A stretch of 64,000 bases of DNA. It comes from Roseibium sp. (lineage in GTDB: Bacteria > Pseudomonadota > Alphaproteobacteria > Rhizobiales > Stappiaceae). Below are positions 10,753 to 20,246 of this stretch, in pieces; the stretch's first letter is position 1; the number at the start of each line of letters is the position of its first letter. The DNA lies in NCBI GenBank assembly GCA_017643215.1, contig JAEPNV010000001.1:620001-684000 (forward strand), in the 5' to 3' direction. The position numbers and the translations under genes were made by a program. Under the pieces are notes generated by a model that saw nothing but the letters and a program-made list of their open reading frames with translations, did not search any database and had not been told where the DNA came from.

Positions 10753-11250
10753 ATGGCGAGCCACCGCTACAAGGCCGAGGTCGCCTGGCGCTGCAACGGC
10801 GATTTTGCCGAAAACGCCTATTCCCGCGGCCATGTCTGGCGCTTTGACGGCGGCATCGAAGTGCCGGCCTCCGCCTCGCCGACGGTGGTTCCGCTGCCGC
10901 ATTCGGTGGAAGCGGCCGTCGATCCGGAAGAAGCCTTTGTCGCGGCGATCTCGTCCTGCCACATGTTGTGGTTCCTCGATCTGGCGCGGCGGAAGGGGTG
11001 GACCGTGAACGCCTATGACGATGCCGCTGAAGGCGTGATGGAACGCATCGCGCCGCGCAAGATGGCCGTCACCCGGGTTGTCCTGCGGCCGCAGATCACT
11101 TTGGTCGGCACGGTGCTGCCCGGCGCCGATGAACTCGACGCGCTGCATCACGAAGCCCACGAGCGGTGTTTCATCGCCAATTCCGTGACCAGCGAGATCA
11201 TCGTCGAACCGCAGCCGGTCAACCTAATCGCGCCGCCGGAGGAGGCATAG
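10753..11250 (+). CDS. OsmC/Ohr family protein inside the gcv operon
   Basis: 165 residues. The OsmC fold is recognised from VPLPHSVEAAVDPEEAFVAAISSCHMLWFL and HHEAHERCFIANSVTSEI; the two cysteines in SSCHM and ERCFI are placed like the redox-active pair of OsmC/Ohr peroxidases. Known relatives reduce organic hydroperoxides using lipoylated proteins as electron donors. That makes its position 4 bases after gcvH, a lipoyl carrier, suggestive; a shared lipoyl-based redox role is my inference. gcvPA follows 210 bases later across a hairpin repeat. Confidence 0.85.
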   Translation: MASHRYKAEVAWRCNGDFAENAYSRGHVWRFDGGIEVPASASPTVVPLPHSVEAAVDPEEAFVAAISSCHMLWFLDLARRKGWTVNAYDDAAEGVMERIAPRKMAVTRVVLRPQITLVGTVLPGADELDALHHEAHERCFIANSVTSEIIVEPQPVNLIAPPEEA

Positions 11251-11347
11251 ATCGTCCTCCTGGACGACGCCTTGGCGGAGATCCGGGGTCGGAGAGCCGG
11301 AGGCTCCGTGAGGGCCTCATGATCGCCGCGAAGATCGTGGCTCACCG

Positions 11348-11377
11348 ACCCCGGCCCGCGCTGCGCTCGGCCGGGGT
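11348..11377. repeat. palindromic intergenic hairpin (REP-like) between osmC and gcvPA
   Basis: ACCCCGGCC at 11348-11356 pairs perfectly with GGCCGGGGT at 11369-11377, with GC-rich sequence between them that can itself fold (GCGCTGCGC). No U-tract follows on either strand, so it is not an intrinsic terminator. It resembles the CCCGG-rich palindromes scattered through alphaproteobacterial genomes and could stabilise or attenuate the gcv mRNA between osmC and gcvPA. Confidence 0.6.
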
Positions 11378-11460
11378 GACGACATGAAGACAGTGATGAC
11401 AATCAAAGACCTGAAATCGCCCTCCACCGGGGCATATCGAACAACAACCGGGAGCCGACA

Positions 11461-12807
11461 ATGCGCTACCTTCCCCTGACAGACACCGACCGGAGCGACA
11501 TGCTCGCCAGGGTCGGTGTGCCCGGCATCGACACGCTGTTTGCCGACATTCCCGAAAAAGCCCGTCTGAACGGGTTGCTCGACCTTCCAAAACGGGCCAG
11601 CGAGATGCAGGTCGAGCGTCAGCTTTCCGCCCTTGCCGCAAAGAACACGTCGGCTGGGTCCGTGCCGTTTTTTGTCGGCGCGGGCGCCTACAAGCACCAC
11701 GTGCCGGCCACCGTCGATCATCTGATCCAGCGCTCGGAGTTCTTGACCTCCTATACGCCCTACCAGCCGGAAATCACCCAAGGCACGCTTCAGTATCTGT
11801 TTGAGTTCCAGACCCAGGTGGCGCGCCTGACCGCCATGGATGTCGCCAACGCCTCCATGTATGACGGCTCCACCGGCACGGGCGAGGCGGTCTTGATGGC
11901 CCACCGGATCACCAAGCGAAAAAAAGCGGTGCTGTCCGGCGGCCTTCATCCGCAATACCGCGACGTGGTCGAGGGTCTCTCCAACATGGCGAACGACGAG
12001 GCCGTCAGCCTGCCCGCCGATCCAGCCGGGACCGAGGACATCCTTGCTGAGATCGACGACGAGACGTCGTGCGTGGTTGTTCAGTCGCCGTCCTTTTATG
12101 GCCAGCTCATCGACCTGAAGCCGATTGCCGAAAAAGCCCACGAAAAAGGCGCGCTTTTGATTGCCGTCTTCACCGAGGTTGTGTCGCTGGGTCTCATCGA
12201 GCCGCCGGGCGCGCAAGGCGCCGATATCGTGGTTGGCGAGGGCCAGTCGATCGGCAACGGTCTGAATTTCGGCGGGCCGTATGTGGGCCTCTTCGCCACC
12301 CGCCAGAAATACATCCGCCAGATGCCCGGCCGCCTGTGCGGGGAAACGATCGATGCGGAGGGAAAACGCGGGTTTGTCCTGACGCTGTCGACCCGCGAGC
12401 AGCACATCCGCCGCGACAAGGCGACCTCCAACATTTGCACCAATTCCGGGCTTTGTTGTCTTGCCTTCACCATCCATATGGCGCTGTTGGGCCAGGCGGG
12501 ATTGACCCGACTTGCCCGCATCAACCATGCCAACGCCGTCGCCCTGAAAATGGCGCTTGTCGCCGTGCCAGGCGTTGAGGTGCTGAATGCGGCCTATTTC
12601 AACGAGTTCACCGTCAAGCTGCCGAAACGGGCCGACGCGGTGGTCGAGGCGCTGGCGGAAAAGGACATTTTGGCCGGTGTGCCGGTCTCCCGTCTGGAGC
12701 CCGGCAAAACCGATCTGGAGAACCTCTTGGTGGTCGCCTCCACCGAAGTGAACACCGAGGAGGACCGCGCCGCCTTTGCAAGCGCGCTGAAGGAGGTGCT
12801 GGCATGA
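11461..12807 (+). CDS. gcvPA: glycine dehydrogenase (decarboxylating) subunit 1
   Basis: 448 residues, the usual size of the N-terminal half-protein in two-subunit P proteins. Motifs include [47 protein letters not shown] and [16 protein letters not shown]. With subunit 2 it forms the PLP-dependent enzyme that decarboxylates glycine and loads the aminomethyl group on GcvH. Its stop overlaps the gcvPB start by 4 bases (ATGA), giving coupled synthesis. Many proteobacteria use a single fused GcvP instead. Confidence 0.96.
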   Translation: MRYLPLTDTDRSDMLARVGVPGIDTLFADIPEKARLNGLLDLPKRASEMQVERQLSALAAKNTSAGSVPFFVGAGAYKHHVPATVDHLIQRSEFLTSYTPYQPEITQGTLQYLFEFQTQVARLTAMDVANASMYDGSTGTGEAVLMAHRITKRKKAVLSGGLHPQYRDVVEGLSNMANDEAVSLPADPAGTEDILAEIDDETSCVVVQSPSFYGQLIDLKPIAEKAHEKGALLIAVFTEVVSLGLIEPPGAQGADIVVGEGQSIGNGLNFGGPYVGLFATRQKYIRQMPGRLCGETIDAEGKRGFVLTLSTREQHIRRDKATSNICTNSGLCCLAFTIHMALLGQAGLTRLARINHANAVALKMALVAVPGVEVLNAAYFNEFTVKLPKRADAVVEALAEKDILAGVPVSRLEPGKTDLENLLVVASTEVNTEEDRAAFASALKEVLA

Positions 12808-14396
12808 GCATGAACACGCAAGGCCGCCCGACGACACCGGGTGACGTGACCGAAAGCTTCCGCCCCAAAACCTTCACCGGCAACCGCGCGCTCGACATGG
12901 AAGAGCCGCTGATCTTCGAGTTCGGCCGCCTGGAAAACACCGGCGTCGATCTTGACGAACCGGACGATTTTGCGCCGGAACTCGGCAGCCACGCCCGCAC
13001 AAGCGAGATCGGCCTGCCAGGCCTCGCCGAGCCGGAAGCCATGCGCCACTTCGTGCGCCTGTCGCGCAACAACTACGCGATCGATTCCGGGCTTTATCCG
13101 CTCGGCTCGTGCACCATGAAGCACAATCCGCGGCTCAATGAAAAGATGGCCCGGCTGCCGGGTTTCGCCGACATTCATCCGCTGCAGCCGGCCTCCACCG
13201 TGCCCGGCGCGCTTAAGTTGATCGACGATCTGGCCCATTGGCTGATGGTCATGACCGGCACCTCCGCTGTTGCCATGAGCCCGAAAGCCGGCGCCCATGG
13301 CGAACTCTGCGGCATGATGGCGATCAAGGCCGCGCACACGGCCGCCGGCCGCGATCCGAAGATCGTGCTGGTGCCCGAAAGCGCCCACGGTACGAACCCG
13401 GCGACGGCCGCGCTGCTCGGCTACAAGGTCGTGGCGATCGCCGCCAAGGACGACGGCACGGTTGATCTTGGCGCCCTGAAGGAGACCATCGGGGCCCATG
13501 ACGGCACCATCGCCGGGATCATGCTGACCAATCCGAACACCTGCGGGTTGTTCGAACGCGACATCATCGAGATCGCCGATCTCATCCATGACGCGGGCGG
13601 GTTTTTCTACTGTGACGGTGCCAACTTCAACGCCATTGTCGGCAAGGCACGGCCGGGGGATCTCGGCGTCGATGCCATGCACATCAACCTGCACAAGACG
13701 TTTTCAACGCCCCATGGCGGCGGCGGTCCGGGCTCCGGACCGGTTGTCCTGTCCGAGCGTCTGGCACCCTTCGCGCCGCTGCCCTTCATCCGCAAGACCG
13801 GCGATGATCTGGAACTGGTCGAGACGGAAGCCGCCCTTCAGGACGGCGAACAGCCCTTTGGCCGCATGACCGCCTTCCACGGCCAGATGGGCATGTATGT
13901 GCGTGCGCTGTCCTACATGATGAGCCACGGCTCGGATGGCCTCAAACAGGCCTCCGAGGACGCGGTTTTGAACGCCAATTATGTCCGTGTCGGGCTGCAG
14001 GACCTCATGAGCCTGCCCTTCGGCGAAGCGCCGTGCATGCACGAGGTGCTGTTCGACGACACGTTCCTGAAGGATACCGGCGTCAGCACGCTCGATTTCG
14101 CCAAGGCGATGATCGACGAGGGCTATCATCCCATGACCATGTATTTCCCGCTGGTTGTCCATGGCGCGATGCTGATCGAGCCGACGGAATCGGAAAGCCG
14201 GGCGTCGCTCGATCTCTTCATCGCCACCATGCGCGACCTGGTGATGCGCGCCAAACGCGGCGAGACCGAGCGGTTTGCCGGCGCCCCCTATCTGGCGCCC
14301 CGCCGCCGCCTCGACGAGACCATGGCCGCCCGCAAGCCCGTCCTGAAATGGACCGAGCCGGAACCGGCCGAAGTCACCCCGGAAGCCGCGGAATAG
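12804..14396 (+). CDS. gcvPB: glycine dehydrogenase (decarboxylating) subunit 2
   Basis: 530 residues. The PLP-binding lysine lies in [19 protein letters not shown]. Other family landmarks are [50 protein letters not shown] and [15 protein letters not shown]. It is the catalytic half of the split P protein and pairs with the upstream gcvPA product, with which it shares a 4-base overlap. The C-terminal about 20 residues ([13 protein letters not shown]) are a low-complexity acidic tail. It is the last gene of the cluster; about 1.6 kb without genes follows. Confidence 0.96.
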   Translation: MSMNTQGRPTTPGDVTESFRPKTFTGNRALDMEEPLIFEFGRLENTGVDLDEPDDFAPELGSHARTSEIGLPGLAEPEAMRHFVRLSRNNYAIDSGLYPLGSCTMKHNPRLNEKMARLPGFADIHPLQPASTVPGALKLIDDLAHWLMVMTGTSAVAMSPKAGAHGELCGMMAIKAAHTAAGRDPKIVLVPESAHGTNPATAALLGYKVVAIAAKDDGTVDLGALKETIGAHDGTIAGIMLTNPNTCGLFERDIIEIADLIHDAGGFFYCDGANFNAIVGKARPGDLGVDAMHINLHKTFSTPHGGGGPGSGPVVLSERLAPFAPLPFIRKTGDDLELVETEAALQDGEQPFGRMTAFHGQMGMYVRALSYMMSHGSDGLKQASEDAVLNANYVRVGLQDLMSLPFGEAPCMHEVLFDDTFLKDTGVSTLDFAKAMIDEGYHPMTMYFPLVVHGAMLIEPTESESRASLDLFIATMRDLVMRAKRGETERFAGAPYLAPRRRLDETMAARKPVLKWTEPEPAEVTPEAAE

Positions 14397-14548
14397 GGAA
14401 AACGGCGCCGGCCGCGTTGGGTACGTCCAGGCCGACGGAAAGGGCATCACGATCCCGGATGTCAGGCCCGGGGCAGGCTCCATCACGCCCGCTGATGACG
14501 ATCGGGGATGGGCGGGCGCCCGTGCCCGCTCCCACGTTGGGCGGCGCG

Positions 14549-14619
14549 GATGACCATCGCGGGTGGGGCGAGATCGCGCCTTTCCCCGGCGCCCGCCCCC
14601 ACGGGACGTCATCCCGGGC
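14549..14619 (+). repeat. 71-base direct repeat, copy 1
   Basis: Begins GATGACCATCGCGGG and ends ACGTCATCCCGGGC. It aligns without gaps to 14870-14940 with about nine substitutions over 71 bases, sharing the block CCCGGCGCCCGCCCCCACG. No coding frame is preserved between copies, so it is a DNA-level repeat. Confidence 0.75.
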
Positions 14620-14648
14620 AAGCCAAAGGCGCGACCCGGGACCGGGGC
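14608..14648 (+). repeat. dispersed 40-base repeat, copy A
   Basis: Core GGGCAAGCCAAAGGCGCGA flanked by GTCATCCC and CCCGGGACCGGGG. Related copies lie at 15817-15856 (inverted, about 36 of 40 positions) and 33073-33112 (same strand, more diverged), all intergenic. Confidence 0.65.
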
Positions 14649-14869
14649 GCCACTGTGGTCGCGGCGGTTCCTCGGTCGTTCGCCTTGCCCCGTGCCGCCC
14701 TAGCCACCGATCCCGGCTCTCCGGCTGCGCCGGCGTCCGGGAGGACGGTGGATCATTGCGACCCTCGTCATGCCATGGCTCGACCATGGCATCCATTCCC
14801 TTCGCTTTCCAATCGACCCGCCTTTGCCTGGGGCACCATCGCGGTCTGGATCCCATGGTCACGCCATGG

Positions 14870-14940
14870 GATGACGATCGAGGGTGGGGTGAGATCGCAC
14901 CTTTGCCCGGCGCCCGCCCCCACGAAACGTCATCCCGGCC
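14870..14940 (+). repeat. 71-base direct repeat, copy 2
   Basis: Second copy of the block at 14549-14619, 321 bases further on in the same orientation. It starts GATGACGATCGAGGG directly after the palindrome ATCCCATGG/CCATGGGAT and ends ACGTCATCCCGGCC. Confidence 0.75.
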
Positions 14941-15816
14941 CCCGAGCCGGGATCCACTCTCGCCGGCCACTTGGTGGGGATCTGCAAGGTGTTTCGGCGT
15001 CCGCGGCCGCCGTGCCTGTTCCTGTCGTGCGGGACCCAATAGATCCCCGCTCGGAGGCGGGGACGACGGTTGAATGCGGGGTAAGACCCCACCCGTTTGC
15101 CGCTGCGCCCGCCCTCCTGCCAATTGAAAAACCTTATCCACGCCCCCTGTCACTGCCCGTATACTTTGCCCGTTCCTGTCGTGCGGGGCCCGGGGCGGAC
15201 CGGCCGGATCCAGGTGACGGGAACCGGGTTTTGAGGCTTTTCAGAACGGCGTAACGGACCGTTCTGACAAGACCGGTGACCGGCGACCTTTTTTGAGCCT
15301 GCGGGGTCTGGCGCAGCGTCTCAGAAAAGCCGCGTCTCGTATCCGGCAACCGGTGCGCCACACCCCACGCACCGCGCGCAGAAACGAGAAAGGCGCAACA
15401 GCCGGTCATTTGAAGGGAACCAGAACCCGGGCAGGCGTTCGGCCGTGCCACCTCCCACTCTCCCATCGCGCACCCGGCACGGGCCCGGGCGCCTGCCATC
15501 CCGTTTGTTTGAAACGGGCGATGAAAGATCCAACCGCCGGGGTGCAAGCCTGCGGCAGTGTTTGTGCTGACCCGATGCCGGTTACCTCTCCCCGGTTGCA
15601 CAGGGCCCACCGGCCCGGGTGAGGGGTAAGGGCTGGCGGATCAGCGGCGATGAACCAACGATATGCGACCCCGTCGGGGCCAAAGTAATCTTTTCATTCG
15701 TCTTCCCGGACGCAGCACCTCCTTCTTTGTCCTCCCGGACGCAGCGCAGCGGAGATCCGGGACCGGGGCGGCACGGAGCCCGATAGGGAACACGTGCTTC
15801 CGAGAATCCAGTGGCT

Positions 15817-15856
15817 CCCCGATCCCGGGTCGCGCCGTTGGCTTGCCCGGGAGGAC
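15817..15856 (-). repeat. dispersed 40-base repeat, copy B (inverted)
   Basis: On the minus strand it reads GTCCTCCCGGGCAAGCCAAC followed by GGCGCGACCCGGGATCGGGG, matching copy A at about nine positions in ten. It lies in the same gene-free stretch, about 1.2 kb from copy A. Confidence 0.65.
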
Positions 15857-15992
15857 GGACAACGGTGAGATGGAGGTCGAAAACGTCATCCGGGATCGGC
15901 CGTAAGCGCGGATCCACGCCCCTCGTCCCACCCCTTTCCTCAGCCGGGGAGAGGGGGCGCGGACGGCCCTTGTGCCGGACCCCGCGGCAGGT

Positions 15993-16358
15993 TCAATTCG
16001 CGTCAACGGGAAACGTGTAATCGATCCGTTCAAAGCGGCCTTCGTTTTCCATATTGGTGATCCAGCCTTGCAGGAACAGCGCGGGTTTTCCCTTGTCCTC
16101 GCCCAGATAAGCCATCGCATAGGCGCCATATTGCCCGCCCAGCGACCAGCCATTGAAAAACGCGGCCGGATTATAGAACGAGACGATCAATTGCGGTGAG
16201 TTGATGGTGGCAGGGGGGCCGGCGGTGAACCCGAACAGTGAGACAACATACGTCCCGTCGCCCAGCCCGGAATAGCTGAAGGTCATGTTGCACGGCAATT
16301 GCTGCTCGGCCGATGACTGAACGGGCATGGTCAACAAGGGTTTTGGATCGGGGCTCAT
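15993..16358 (-). CDS. hypothetical protein, 121 residues
   Basis: The start ATG at 16358 is supported by AAAGGA about 7 bases upstream on the minus strand; a longer frame to 16382 lacks one. The protein begins MSPDPKPLLTMPVQSS and looks soluble and beta-rich (MTFSYSGLGDGTYVVSLFGF, GQYGAYAMAYLGEDKGKPALFLQGW). No signal peptide, membrane helix or family motif is recognised. Composition is balanced and unlike the Arg/Pro-rich noise frames nearby, so I consider it real. It is divergent from the tyrS leader with about 160 bases between, which should contain its promoter. Confidence 0.6.
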   Translation of the reverse strand: MSPDPKPLLTMPVQSSAEQQLPCNMTFSYSGLGDGTYVVSLFGFTAGPPATINSPQLIVSFYNPAAFFNGWSLGGQYGAYAMAYLGEDKGKPALFLQGWITNMENEGRFERIDYTFPVDAN

Positions 16359-16485
16359 GAAACGTCCTTTCAAAACAAGCAAACCAACCGGTGGGCGCTG
16401 CCCGACTAAGTTGTATATCGACGGCTCTAAAACCCGATGCCTTTATTTTGAACACCTGGCCGACATCCGGAGACACAATCCGGGC

Positions 16486-16514
16486 TTGACATTGTTCCGC
16501 CGAGCCGCATGATC
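16486..16514 (+). promoter_or_regulatory. promoter of the tyrS leader transcript
   Basis: TTGACA at 16486-16491, then 17 bases, then ATGATC at 16509-16514. With normal spacing transcription would start at about 16521, which is the A of the leader-peptide ATG, so the leader mRNA would be leaderless. Leaderless attenuator peptides are known for trpL of Sinorhizobium. The -10 is weak by consensus; the -35 is perfect. Confidence 0.55.
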
Positions 16515-16520
16515 ACGGCC

Positions 16521-16589
16521 ATGTCGACAAATGCGCCCGCCACTTTCGTTTACTTTTATTACGTCCCCTCCATACCGGCGGCTGCGTAG
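16521..16589 (+). CDS. tyrosine-rich leader peptide of the tyrS attenuator (22 residues)
   Basis: ATG at 16521 and stop TAG at 16587 enclose 22 codons. The centre reads TFVYFYYVPS: Tyr codons at 16551, 16557 and 16560 and Phe codons at 16545 and 16554, an extreme concentration for a GC-rich genome. It lies just after a promoter and 27 bases before a perfect intrinsic terminator that precedes tyrS. Bases 16576-16583 (CGGCGGCT), inside its last codons, can pair with the 5' arm of that terminator. This is the arrangement of ribosome-mediated attenuation: stalling at Tyr codons would expose the antiterminator. Too short for routine gene finding. Confidence 0.75.
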   Translation: MSTNAPATFVYFYYVPSIPAAA

Positions 16590-16615
16590 GATCTTGTCTG
16601 ACTGAACACTCCCTC

Positions 16616-16642
16616 AAAAGCCGCCGCGTCAGGCGGCTTTTT
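16616..16642 (+). terminator. intrinsic terminator/attenuator upstream of tyrS
   Basis: AAAAGCCGCC at 16616-16625 pairs perfectly with GGCGGCTTTT at 16632-16641 over a 6-base loop (GCGTCA), and the T-run covers 16638-16642. Its 5' arm (AGCCGCCG, 16619-16626) is equally complementary to CGGCGGCT at 16576-16583 in the leader peptide, an 8-base-pair antiterminator. It lies about 35 bases before the tyrS start. Confidence 0.85.
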
Positions 16643-16677
16643 GGTTGAAAAGGCACCTGGCGGGCCCAACACCCAGG

Positions 16678-17970
16678 ATGCCGAACAAAATGACCCTCCA
16701 TCTGCGTGAAGCCGGAAAGCCGGCCGCCAAGCTCCGATCCGAAGCCCTGCAAGTGCTGTTCGAGCGCGGCCTCGTCAATCAATGCACCGACCTGACCGCG
16801 CTTGATGACCATCTGGCCGCCGGGCCGGTCACCGTCTATGCCGGGTTCGATGCCACGGCCCAAAGCCTGCATGTGGGCCACCTGATGCCGTTGATGGCGC
16901 TGCGCTGGCTGCAAAAGCTCGGGCACCGGCCGATTGTCGTGCTCGGCGGCGGCACCACCCAAGTGGGCGACCCGAGTTTTCGCAACGAAACCCGGCCGCT
17001 CCTGGAAGAGCGTCAAATCGCGGCGAACATGGCCGGCATCCGCCAGTCCATCGAACGTCTTGTCGACATGCGCGGGCCCGACGGCGCGCTGCTGGTGGAC
17101 AACGCCGAATGGCTGACGGAGTTCAAGTTCCTGGAGTTCCTGCGCGACTACGGGTCCAAGTTCACGGTCAACCGGATGCTGACCTTCGACAGCGTCAGAT
17201 CGCGGATCGAGGCGCAGAGCCCGCTGACGGTTCTGGAATTCTGCTACATGATGCTGCAGGCCGTTGATTTTCTGGAGTTGGCCCGCCGCCATGACTGCAC
17301 CGTGCAGATCGGCGGCTCCGACCAGTGGGGCAACATCATCAATGGCGTGGAGCTGGCGCGGAAAGGCGACGGATTGAGCCTTCACGGCCTGACCGTTCCG
17401 CTCCTTGCAACGGCAAGCGGGGCAAAGATGGGCAAGTCGGCGGCCGGTGCCGTCTGGCTGCATCCCGAGCACCTGTCGCCCTTCGGGTTCTGGCAGTTCT
17501 GGCGCAACACCGCGGACGCCGATGTCGGCCGGTTCCTGCGCCTGTTCACCGAATTGCCGATCAACGAGGTGGACCGGCTCTCCGCGCTGAAAGGCGCGGA
17601 CCTGAACGAGGCCAAAAAGGTGCTCGCGACCCAGGTGACCGCGGTGGTGCACGGCGCCGAACAGGCCCGTGCGGCGCTGGAACAGGGCGAGGCGCTGTTT
17701 GCCGGCGGCAGGGAGATCGCCGATCCGACCCACACGCTGCCGCTCGCCCGCTTGTCCGACGGTCTGGGTCTGCTGGAGCTTCTCGTCGCCATCGGGTTCG
17801 CGGCCTCGAACGGGGAGGCGCGGCGGCTCGTGGCGGGCGGCGGCGTGCGGCTGAACGGCCGGGTCATCGAGGACACGCACCGGCGGATCAAGGCCGGCGA
17901 TCTGGCGGCCGACGACCGCTTGGCGCTGGCCGTTGGCAAGCGCCGCAAGGCGCTGGTCAGCTTTTCTTGA
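16678..17970 (+). CDS. tyrS: tyrosyl-tRNA synthetase
   Basis: 430 residues from the ATG at 16678; an ATG at 16690 is almost as likely, and the frame's TTG at 16645 is not, as it abuts the terminator. Class I signatures are HVGH (HIGH motif) in AQSLHVGHLMPL and KMGKS (KMSKS motif) in SGAKMGKSAAGAVWL. The Tyr-binding segment FCYMMLQAVDFLEL and GGSDQWGNIINGVEL are typical, and a C-terminal S4-type RNA-binding domain (NGEARRLVAGGGVRLNGRVI) follows. It charges tRNA-Tyr. Expression is probably controlled by the upstream Tyr-codon attenuator, a direct feedback on charged tRNA-Tyr. Confidence 0.97.
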   Translation: MPNKMTLHLREAGKPAAKLRSEALQVLFERGLVNQCTDLTALDDHLAAGPVTVYAGFDATAQSLHVGHLMPLMALRWLQKLGHRPIVVLGGGTTQVGDPSFRNETRPLLEERQIAANMAGIRQSIERLVDMRGPDGALLVDNAEWLTEFKFLEFLRDYGSKFTVNRMLTFDSVRSRIEAQSPLTVLEFCYMMLQAVDFLELARRHDCTVQIGGSDQWGNIINGVELARKGDGLSLHGLTVPLLATASGAKMGKSAAGAVWLHPEHLSPFGFWQFWRNTADADVGRFLRLFTELPINEVDRLSALKGADLNEAKKVLATQVTAVVHGAEQARAALEQGEALFAGGREIADPTHTLPLARLSDGLGLLELLVAIGFAASNGEARRLVAGGGVRLNGRVIEDTHRRIKAGDLAADDRLALAVGKRRKALVSFS

Positions 17971-17977
17971 GCGGCGC

Positions 17978-18025
17978 GGAAAAGAAGAAAATGCCCCCGG
18001 CCGCCTGTTCTGGGCCACCGGGGGC
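17978..18025 (-). terminator. intrinsic terminator of ccrM (minus strand)
   Basis: GCCCCCGG at 17993-18000 pairs perfectly with CCGGGGGC at 18018-18025. On the minus strand the stem is followed by ATTTTCTTCTTTTCC, a U-rich tail. It lies in the 96 bases between the convergent tyrS and ccrM stops, 42 bases after the ccrM stop. Confidence 0.7.
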
Positions 18026-18066
18026 GAGAGCATCGCGGGGATCGCGAAGGTCGCTTTTAGCCCTGC

Positions 18067-19337
<1,271 letters not shown>

Positions 19338-19342
<5 letters not shown>

Positions 19343-20024
19343 TGGGCGTGCCGACCGAAAACGCCAGAATTCTGCTGATTTCGTTCATCGTGCGGCCGCT
19401 GGCGGTCCGCCATTCATTAAAAGCCGCCTGCGCGGCCGCCAGATTTTTTTTCGACAAACGGTCGCTGTCGATGACTTTTTCCCGGATCAAGGCCTTAACG
19501 ACATCGCCGGACAGGAGAAACGTTTCCTTGCCCATGAACCTGAGCGCGATCGGTCCGGTCATGCCGCCAAGCCGGCTGCCGCGTTTTTTGAGGATGTCCA
19601 TCAGGCCGATCTGGTTGTCCACCGGATAGGTCGCGAAAAACGCGGCCGCGCTGCCGTGTTCGGCCGCCAGGTCCTTCAAGAATACCGCGTTGGCCTGGAC
19701 GGACTTGATCTTGGCACCGTTGCGCACGATGCGGGTGTCCTTGAGAAGCTGTTCGAAGGCTTCGTCCGGCAAAAACGCCATGCGGCCCACATCGAAGCCT
19801 TCGAACGCCTCTTCAAAGCCGGGCCATTTTTGTTCGATCACTTTCCAGCTGAAGCCGGCCTGAAACACGCATCTGGTGAACATGGACAGCCAGCGATCGT
19901 CACCGATCCGGGCGAGTTCGGCGGGCGGCTTTGGCAGGTTGTGTTCGCCCAAAAGAGCGGCGAGGGCGTCCGGGCCACCCTTTTGGTCGGCGGCGAGGGC
20001 TTCGATGTCGGAAAATGCGCGCAT
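19338..20024 (-). CDS. DNA-3-methyladenine glycosylase I (Tag) family protein
   Basis: 228 residues from the ATG at 20024, where the family's usual opening MRAFSDIEALAADQKGG begins; the frame extends to 20084 but that part shows no similarity. WLSMFTRCVFQAGFSWKVIEQKWPGFEEAF and DTRIVRNGAKIKSVQANA correspond to the Tag segments around GQQAGLSW and AGIIRHRGKI. The cysteine and histidine zinc ligands of E. coli Tag are not evident, so this is the longer non-zinc subfamily. A role in removing alkylated adenine is inferred. Its 3' end abuts the ccrM control region. Confidence 0.8.
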
Positions 20025-20246
20025 GGATCGACCCGCCTTGATAGATGAGACGGCAAGAGTAAGCGAATGCGTCTGCTTCGCCAATTCAATAGCTTGCGCG
20101 GATGCAGTTTCCGCTTACCCGATCATCGGTCATCAGCCGGAATTGGCTGATCCGCAAAACGTCAAACCGGCCCGAGACAATTGTTGACCGGCGGCGCCGG
20201 AACACCGACCTTGTCCGCACAAACAACAAGAATAAGGAGACATGGA

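Larger units (their letters stand above)
14397..15992. other. gene-free stretch rich in repeats and hairpins
   Basis: About 1.6 kb with no frame that looks coding: the open frames are Arg/Pro-rich, share no family motif and simply follow high GC. It contains a 71-base duplicated block (14549-14619 and 14870-14940), two palindromes around CCATGG (TGCCATGG/CCATGGCA near 14771-14791 and ATCCCATGG/CCATGGGAT at about 14850-14872), a dispersed 40-base repeat in both orientations, and a palindrome CCCGGA...TCCGGG near 15741-15765. It looks like a repeat-accretion zone between gcvPB and a convergent small gene. Confidence 0.7.

Noticed and set aside
14033..15254. Long plus-strand frames running past gcvPB into the repeat stretch
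   Set aside because: They overlap gcvPB in another frame, are Arg/Pro-rich, and cross repeats without any motif or ribosome site.
16513..18033. 506-codon open frame antisense to tyrS
   Set aside because: It is the mirror of tyrS, which has full synthetase motifs. The antisense product has no family features and would run across the attenuator.
20242..20244. ATG right after AAGGAG upstream of amn
   Set aside because: It is out of frame with the AMP nucleosidase and only 2 bases from the ribosome site; the in-frame TTG at 20247 has better spacing.
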